DNA of 9,467 nucleotides from contig JABJCF010000063.1 of the NCBI GenBank assembly GCA_018665625.1, positions 1-9,467 of the forward strand. The letters run 5' to 3'. This document shows, one piece after another, positions 6,195 to 9,467 of the stretch. The notes beneath the pieces were generated by a model. The model saw only the letters and a program-made list of their open reading frames with translations, did not search any database and was not told where the DNA came from. Positions within the stretch are counted from its first letter, which is position 1; each line of letters begins with the position of its first letter. The translations under genes and the position numbers were made by a program. Origin of the DNA: Nitrospina sp. GTDB lineage: Bacteria; Nitrospinota; Nitrospinia; Nitrospinales; VA-1.

Positions 6195-6228
6195 AGTTCA
6201 GATCCTTTGAACAATAAGTAATGGGATG

Positions 6229-6262
6229 AAAAAAAAGGGGCCAACCATCAATGGTTGGCCCC
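6229..6262 (-). terminator. strong intrinsic terminator of the secreted-protein pair
   Basis: GGGGCCAACCAT (6237-6248) and ATGGTTGGCCCC (6251-6262) form a perfect 12-bp stem with a two-base spacer. On the minus strand it is followed by eight Ts (6236-6229). It lies 20 bases after the stop of the 6283-6969 gene and is the clearest terminator in the window. Confidence 0.93.
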
Positions 6263-6282
6263 CTGGAAAAACAAAAGATACT

Positions 6283-6969
6283 TTAGTTAACTCCGCGACC
6301 CGGTCTTACTGTAGCACCGCCGCCAAATGCAGGATTACCTAAAGTTGAATTCACGGTGCCACCGCCACCCAATGTAGAATCTTGAGCATCACCAATAAAT
6401 TCCATGGCGAAGCCTGTACCAGAAGATTCAACAAAAACAATTCCCCAGATATTAAGCTGAGCTAAATTGTCAAACTTTTTGGTGGTACCCACAGTGACAT
6501 CTTTCAAGCCTGCTGCATTTGCAGGTCGATTGCTCACTGAGGTGAGGCGGACGGAACCGAACTGAGCTGAATCAACAGTATTGATCAGATGGGTTCGAGC
6601 ATCCGTGAAAGCACTATTTGAAGAATTAATCGTTGAGTGACTTTGATTCACCACAAATATGCGATGGGTCTCACCAGCATCAACGGTGAAAATTGAAACA
6701 CGACCAGCAGTAGTATTGAGTGTTGTGGTCATGTCAATAACTTCCAGAGCTACGCCAATCTGCGTCAAGGCAGTATCCAAAGATGGATGGCTGACCCCGA
6801 TGAAGGTGTAACTATCATTTGGAACAGCCTGTGCGTAGGGTGAAAATGCTAACCGAGAGCTTTCCCGGGTAGCATCAGCAATAACGGGAATCGTTTGCGC
6901 TTGTACTGATTGGGTGCAGATAACCACCCCAAAAAGTAAAAGCAACATTATTTTATTAAACCGTTTCAT
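6283..6969 (-). CDS. secreted protein of an unrecognised family (paralogue B)
   Basis: A 228-aa protein with a classical signal peptide: K2/R3, hydrophobic residues 7-17 and a likely cut after VQA (residue 24). The mature part lacks cysteine and looks beta-rich (alternating hydrophobic and Ser/Thr residues). It shares ordered blocks with the adjacent 7019-7642 product: SSRLAFSPY (37-45), YTFIGVSH (54-61), an ERIF-like HRIFV block, and GFAMEFIGD (186-194). The tail from about residue 197 is Gly/Thr/Asn-rich (GGGG at 201-204) and ends GRGVN, unlike the paralogue. AGGAGA lies at a normal distance before the ATG. It is the second gene of a pair, 49 bases after the first, and ends at the terminator 6229-6262. 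A surface or matrix role is possible but not shown. Confidence 0.85.
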   Translation of the reverse strand: MKRFNKIMLLLLFGVVICTQSVQAQTIPVIADATRESSRLAFSPYAQAVPNDSYTFIGVSHPSLDTALTQIGVALEVIDMTTTLNTTAGRVSIFTVDAGETHRIFVVNQSHSTINSSNSAFTDARTHLINTVDSAQFGSVRLTSVSNRPANAAGLKDVTVGTTKKFDNLAQLNIWGIVFVESSGTGFAMEFIGDAQDSTLGGGGTVNSTLGNPAFGGGATVRPGRGVN

Positions 6970-7018
6970 GGATCTTTCTCCTATTTGGAATATTCATTTA
7001 TGGAATTTTGAGTAAACA

Positions 7019-7642
7019 CTACGGTGCTGCCGGACCAGAAACAGCGTTGCCTTCAGCAGAATCAAATGATGGTGTCGCAGCTGAATCGTGCATATCGCCA
7101 ATGAATTCCATGGCGAAACCGGTTGTGTTTTGCTCTATTACCACCGCACCCCAGAAAGACAACATCGTTGCATCCCGGAAACCGTTTCCATTTTGATGCC
7201 CACCATTTGTGACTGAACCGAGGTTGCTTACAGTTGTTACAGAAGTTGCAACTGGGTCAATACGAAGATGTCCGTGTTTGAAGTTGGTGGTTCCTTGAAT
7301 GAAATTTGCTGTCGGAATGTTGGTCGAGTTAACTGTAGCGTGACCCGTCCGAGTAATGAATATTCTCTCGGTATTCCCAGATGTGATTGTAAAAGAAATT
7401 GCTGATCCAAAAGTTGTATTATCATTTTGAATTGCATTCACCGTTACGCCAATTTGGGAAGCCATACCAGAAAGAGAGGTGTGACTAACGGCAATAAATG
7501 TATATGAAGTCGTATCGGACTGCCAGTAAGGAGATACAATCCTTGAACTATTTTCTACAGCAAAAGCGTTTCCTGCCAAAAGGGCAAGAAAAGCCAATAT
7601 TGCGACCATATTTGGAACTCGCTTTATTAGCTGGGTTTTCAT
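7019..7642 (-). CDS. secreted protein of an unrecognised family (paralogue A)
   Basis: A 207-aa protein with a signal peptide (basic K7/R8, hydrophobic 12-23, likely cut after AFA at residue 28). Shared family blocks are SSRIVSPY (32-39), YTFIAVSH (47-54), IGV, ERIFI, HATVNSTN, FWGAVVIE (163-170) and GFAMEFIGD (175-183). The two paralogues are clearly homologous but moderately diverged, and their C-terminal tails differ completely, here acidic/Ser-rich then GPAAP. There are no membrane anchors, sortase-type or PEP-type sorting signals, so secretion to periplasm or outside is inferred from the signal only. The start has AGGAGAG seven bases before the ATG. It is the first gene of the pair and is preceded by a leader region with regulatory-looking elements (7766-7805). 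Confidence 0.85.
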   Translation of the reverse strand: MKTQLIKRVPNMVAILAFLALLAGNAFAVENSSRIVSPYWQSDTTSYTFIAVSHTSLSGMASQIGVTVNAIQNDNTTFGSAISFTITSGNTERIFITRTGHATVNSTNIPTANFIQGTTNFKHGHLRIDPVATSVTTVSNLGSVTNGGHQNGNGFRDATMLSFWGAVVIEQNTTGFAMEFIGDMHDSAATPSFDSAEGNAVSGPAAP

Positions 7643-7726
7643 TATACTTCTCTCCTATTATATATATGCTTCAAATTGAAATTGATATCTAGTTTGGTTA
7701 AATCTTGTAACGTTTTGCTTTCCAGG

Positions 7727-7736
7727 CACCTCCTTA
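7727..7736 (-). promoter_or_regulatory. perfect 10-base Shine-Dalgarno sequence without a start codon
   Basis: The minus strand reads TAAGGAGGTG, fully complementary to the usual 16S rRNA 3' tail, 85 bases upstream of the secreted paralogue A start. No ATG, GTG or TTG lies at a workable distance. If transcribed it could be a ribosome standby or pausing site in the leader, or it may be chance. Confidence 0.3.
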
Positions 7737-7765
7737 GCGTAAAAGGTTTGATTTTATTTTTATCT

Positions 7766-7788
7766 AAAAAGTAGGGCTAAATGCCCTA
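7766..7788 (-). terminator. small terminator-like hairpin in the leader of the secreted pair
   Basis: TAGGGC (7788-7783 on the minus strand), loop ATTTA, GCCCTA (7777-7772), then C and five Ts (7770-7766). The 6-bp stem is short. It lies between the TATAAT at 7805-7800 and the secreted genes, so it could be an attenuator rather than an end-of-gene terminator. Confidence 0.35.
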
Positions 7789-8054
7789 TCTCATTGACTA
7801 TTATAGTATATAAGGTCTATCTAGCTATTGCCACTTTTTGGCGAATAACCTCTCTTCAAACGCGACACCTTATTGAAAACAACCTTATCCATTTGTTTAT
7901 AATGGTTTAAGCCGCTTCCTATGTCTCTGTCAAAACCCAATAAATTTAGAGCAATACTTTACATAGCTTGTATCGGATGCAGTAGTAGAATTCTTTAGGA
8001 TTATTTTGAAATAGGGTCATTTAAATGATTATCTAACCGATATAACTTAACATA

Positions 8055-8083
8055 TTGAGAATAATGACTTTATTTGCTATAAT
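8055..8083 (+). promoter_or_regulatory. sigma-70-type promoter of the pilF-like/rodZ-like genes
   Basis: TTGAGA (8055-8060), a 17-base spacer, and a perfect TATAAT (8078-8083). Transcription would start near 8090, leaving about 60 bases of leader to the lipoprotein ATG at 8150. This argues against an in-frame ATG at 8090 being the translation start. Confidence 0.65.
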
Positions 8084-8149
8084 TTTTTTATGCTCATAAA
8101 AAGTTCGATGTTTTTAAGCCGAAAAAATGGTTTTCTTCTTGGAGAACCC

Positions 8150-8929
8150 ATGAAATCCATAATTTGGAAAGTATCTGTAATCTTGCTACTGGGGACTTTT
8201 CTGTTTTCCGGTTGTGCTTCCACTGGCCTGGTGGATTCCAAGGAAGAAAAAAATGAGCTTGCTGAGAAAAAATTTAGAGAGGCTCTTCAATTTGGTTCTT
8301 TAAACCAAAAAAGCAAAATGCTCAAATCTCTAAATGAGGCCATCGAGTTAAACCCTAATAATGCAAATTATTATTTTTACCTGGGTAGAGCCCACCTGGT
8401 TGACGGAAAAATTGACCAGGCTGAAGCCGAACTCATGAAAAGCATTCAGCTAAACAATAAGTTAAAGGATTCTTACCAGCAGTTGGCACAAATAAGTATG
8501 CAAAAAGGCGATTGGAAAAAAGCCATCCTTTATTTCAAAGAAGATTTATCGCTACCTGGAACTCGTGAACCCCAACAAATTTATAATTGGATGGCATTAT
8601 GTCATTACAATTTGGGTGACCATGACCAAGCCGAAATTGCATGGAAAAAAGCATTGGATATTAAAGATAATGCTGCCATCCGACTAAATTTAGGTTTGGC
8701 TTACAGAAATGGGGCCAAATTTGAATTGGCAAAAGATTCTTTGGAAAAAGCTGTTAAGCTGAGACCTCGATTTGCCCAAGCACATTTTGAGTTGGCCGAA
8801 CTCTATATCAGAGAAAACAAACCAGAAAAAGCTAAAGAACATTTTAAAAATACAATTCTATTTTCCCCGAGCAGTGAATTTGCAAATAAATCCAGGGAAT
8901 ATCTTGAAAAAATTAACCAGAAAAACTAG
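8150..8929 (+). CDS. pilF: PilF/PilW-like TPR lipoprotein
   Basis: The 259-aa product has a lipoprotein signal with LFSGC and Cys22 as the lipidated residue. Ala at +2 points to the outer membrane. About six tetratricopeptide repeats fill residues 28-255. In type IV pilus systems PilF/PilW is an outer-membrane TPR lipoprotein of similar size that helps the secretin PilQ localise and assemble. Size, lipobox, repeat number and the adjacent RodZ-like gene (pilF-rodZ order known in gammaproteobacteria) support this. The repeats alone would not. The ATG at 8150 has GGAG five bases upstream, while the in-frame ATG at 8090 has no ribosome site, sits at the predicted transcription start and would bury the signal peptide. 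A generic TPR lipoprotein remains the alternative. Confidence 0.8.
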   Translation: MKSIIWKVSVILLLGTFLFSGCASTGLVDSKEEKNELAEKKFREALQFGSLNQKSKMLKSLNEAIELNPNNANYYFYLGRAHLVDGKIDQAEAELMKSIQLNNKLKDSYQQLAQISMQKGDWKKAILYFKEDLSLPGTREPQQIYNWMALCHYNLGDHDQAEIAWKKALDIKDNAAIRLNLGLAYRNGAKFELAKDSLEKAVKLRPRFAQAHFELAELYIRENKPEKAKEHFKNTILFSPSSEFANKSREYLEKINQKN

Positions 8930-8938
8930 TTATTGATT

Positions 8939-9467
8939 ATGGTAGAAAATTTTGGGTCCTATTTAAAACATGAACGCGAATTACGTGGTGTACCCTTGGA
9001 AGAAATATCGGGGGCTACAAAAATTCACATTCGATTCCTTCAAGCACTAGAGGAAAATAAATTTGAAGATTTGCCTGGAGAGGTTTTCATCAAGGGCTAC
9101 ATTAGATCTTATGCCGATACCATTGGATCTGATGTTGAAGAAATGCTGAATATTTATGAAGAATCTGTTGGCAATAAAAACAATGAAGACAGCACAGAAT
9201 CCCCATCCCAATCTAATATCTCGGCCAAAACATTTTTAGGATTTGCAGTAATAGGATTAATTATAATTGCTCTTATATTTGGAGCAAAGTTTTTTGTTTC
9301 CAGTAAAAACTCTTCGCCTCAAAAAATTACTGAATTAAAAGAAAAGCCAAAAACCAGTTTTTCTCCTTCCGTATCCGTTAAAGCTCCAGAAATGGATCAG
9401 GTTTCTGAAAAAGAATCCTCTTCGAAAATCGAAGAAAACTCTCAGATAAATGAATTAGAAAAAGAAA
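8939..9467 (+). CDS. rodZ: RodZ-like helix-turn-helix membrane protein, 3' end cut by window
   Basis: The open frame starts at ATG 8939, nine bases after the PilF-like stop, and runs off the window with 176 codons and no stop. Residues 5-75 form the cytoplasmic helix-turn-helix domain of the RodZ family: FGSYLKHEREL...LEEIS..TKI, then FLQALEE..F..LPGEVFIKGYIRSYA. After a Ser/Asn linker comes one membrane helix (about 99-120) and a Lys/Ser/Glu-rich stretch that would be the periplasmic linker. The usual C-terminal periplasmic domain lies beyond the edge. RodZ links MreB to the cell-wall elongation machinery and sets rod shape, and its HTH normally binds MreB rather than DNA. No strong ribosome site is seen, so translational coupling to the upstream gene is likely. 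Confidence 0.85.
   Translation, partial: MVENFGSYLKHERELRGVPLEEISGATKIHIRFLQALEENKFEDLPGEVFIKGYIRSYADTIGSDVEEMLNIYEESVGNKNNEDSTESPSQSNISAKTFLGFAVIGLIIIALIFGAKFFVSSKNSSPQKITELKEKPKTSFSPSVSVKAPEMDQVSEKESSSKIEENSQINELEKE

Larger units (their letters stand above)
7643..8089. other. long non-coding divergent regulatory region
   Basis: About 450 bases without a convincing gene lie between the divergent secreted pair and the PilF-like gene. It holds a minus-strand TATAAT (7805-7800) without a good -35, a terminator-like hairpin (7766-7788, minus), a perfect Shine-Dalgarno complement on the minus strand (7736-7727), a weak plus-strand promoter candidate (TTGAAA 7873-7878, 19 bases, TATAAT 7898-7903), and the good promoter at 8055-8083. 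No tRNA or known riboswitch fold was recognised in 7910-8050. Confidence 0.6.

Noticed and set aside
7721..7740. Fragment of a 16S rRNA 3' end (CACCTCCTTA on the plus strand)
   Set aside because: The preceding bases do not match the conserved 16S tail (no TGGATC), so it is just the complement of a Shine-Dalgarno-like sequence.
7830..7842. Hairpin GCCA/TGGC as a terminator
   Set aside because: Only a 4-bp stem, with no T run in the right place. Chance level in this composition.
7873..7903. Second plus-strand promoter (TTGAAA, TATAAT)
   Set aside because: The 19-base spacer is long and there is no gene for 245 bases. The promoter at 8055-8083 is much better, so this is only mentioned.
8090..8149. 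ATG at 8090 as the start of the PilF-like gene
   Set aside because: It has no ribosome site, coincides with the predicted transcription start, and would place 20 residues before a normal lipoprotein signal. ATG 8150 has GGAG.

Overview
The window looks like a chromosomal segment of a moderately AT-rich Gram-negative bacterium. Lipoprotein signals, a PilF-like/RodZ-like gene pair and a hopanoid-modifying enzyme (HpnH) support the Gram-negative call. The mixture fits a marine or subsurface lineage such as Nitrospinota or a former deltaproteobacterial group, but no rRNA or marker gene fixes the taxon, so this is a low-confidence inference.

Layout. (1) 1-138 looks like the outer end of an IS21-family insertion sequence: two 24-bp-spaced subterminal repeats and a terminus that reads TGTCAAGGGC on the minus strand. 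(2) 172-1973 holds a probable sigma-54 promoter, a 74-aa single-pass membrane protein, and three tandem paralogous stand-alone cyclic-nucleotide-binding-domain (CNBD) proteins, with an intrinsic terminator between the second and third. (3) 2109-3395 encodes a U32-family protein that matches TrhP/YegQ, the tRNA U34 hydroxylase. (4) 3414-3611 (minus) is a possible small membrane protein. (5) 3801-4808 encodes HpnH, alone, behind a promoter and a leader inverted repeat. (6) 7642 down to 4810 is a minus-strand series: two paralogous secreted proteins of a family I do not recognise, a very strong intrinsic terminator, a seven-TPR exported (probably lipoprotein) protein, and a pentapeptide-repeat protein. 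(7) 7643-8149 is a long non-coding region with divergent regulatory signals. (8) 8150 to the right edge holds a PilF-like TPR lipoprotein followed closely by a RodZ-like gene cut by the window end. The pilF-rodZ order is also known from gammaproteobacteria.

Working together. Much of the window concerns the cell envelope: hopanoid modification, exported TPR proteins, secreted proteins, pilus assembly and cell shape. The CNBD triplet has no attached effector, DNA-binding or membrane domain, so it may be a small nucleotide-sensing set that acts through partner proteins. The least explained parts are the CNBD triplet with its sigma-54-like promoter and the tandem secreted pair with its structured leader. 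I see no CRISPR array, tRNA, rRNA, toxin-antitoxin pair or phage gene.
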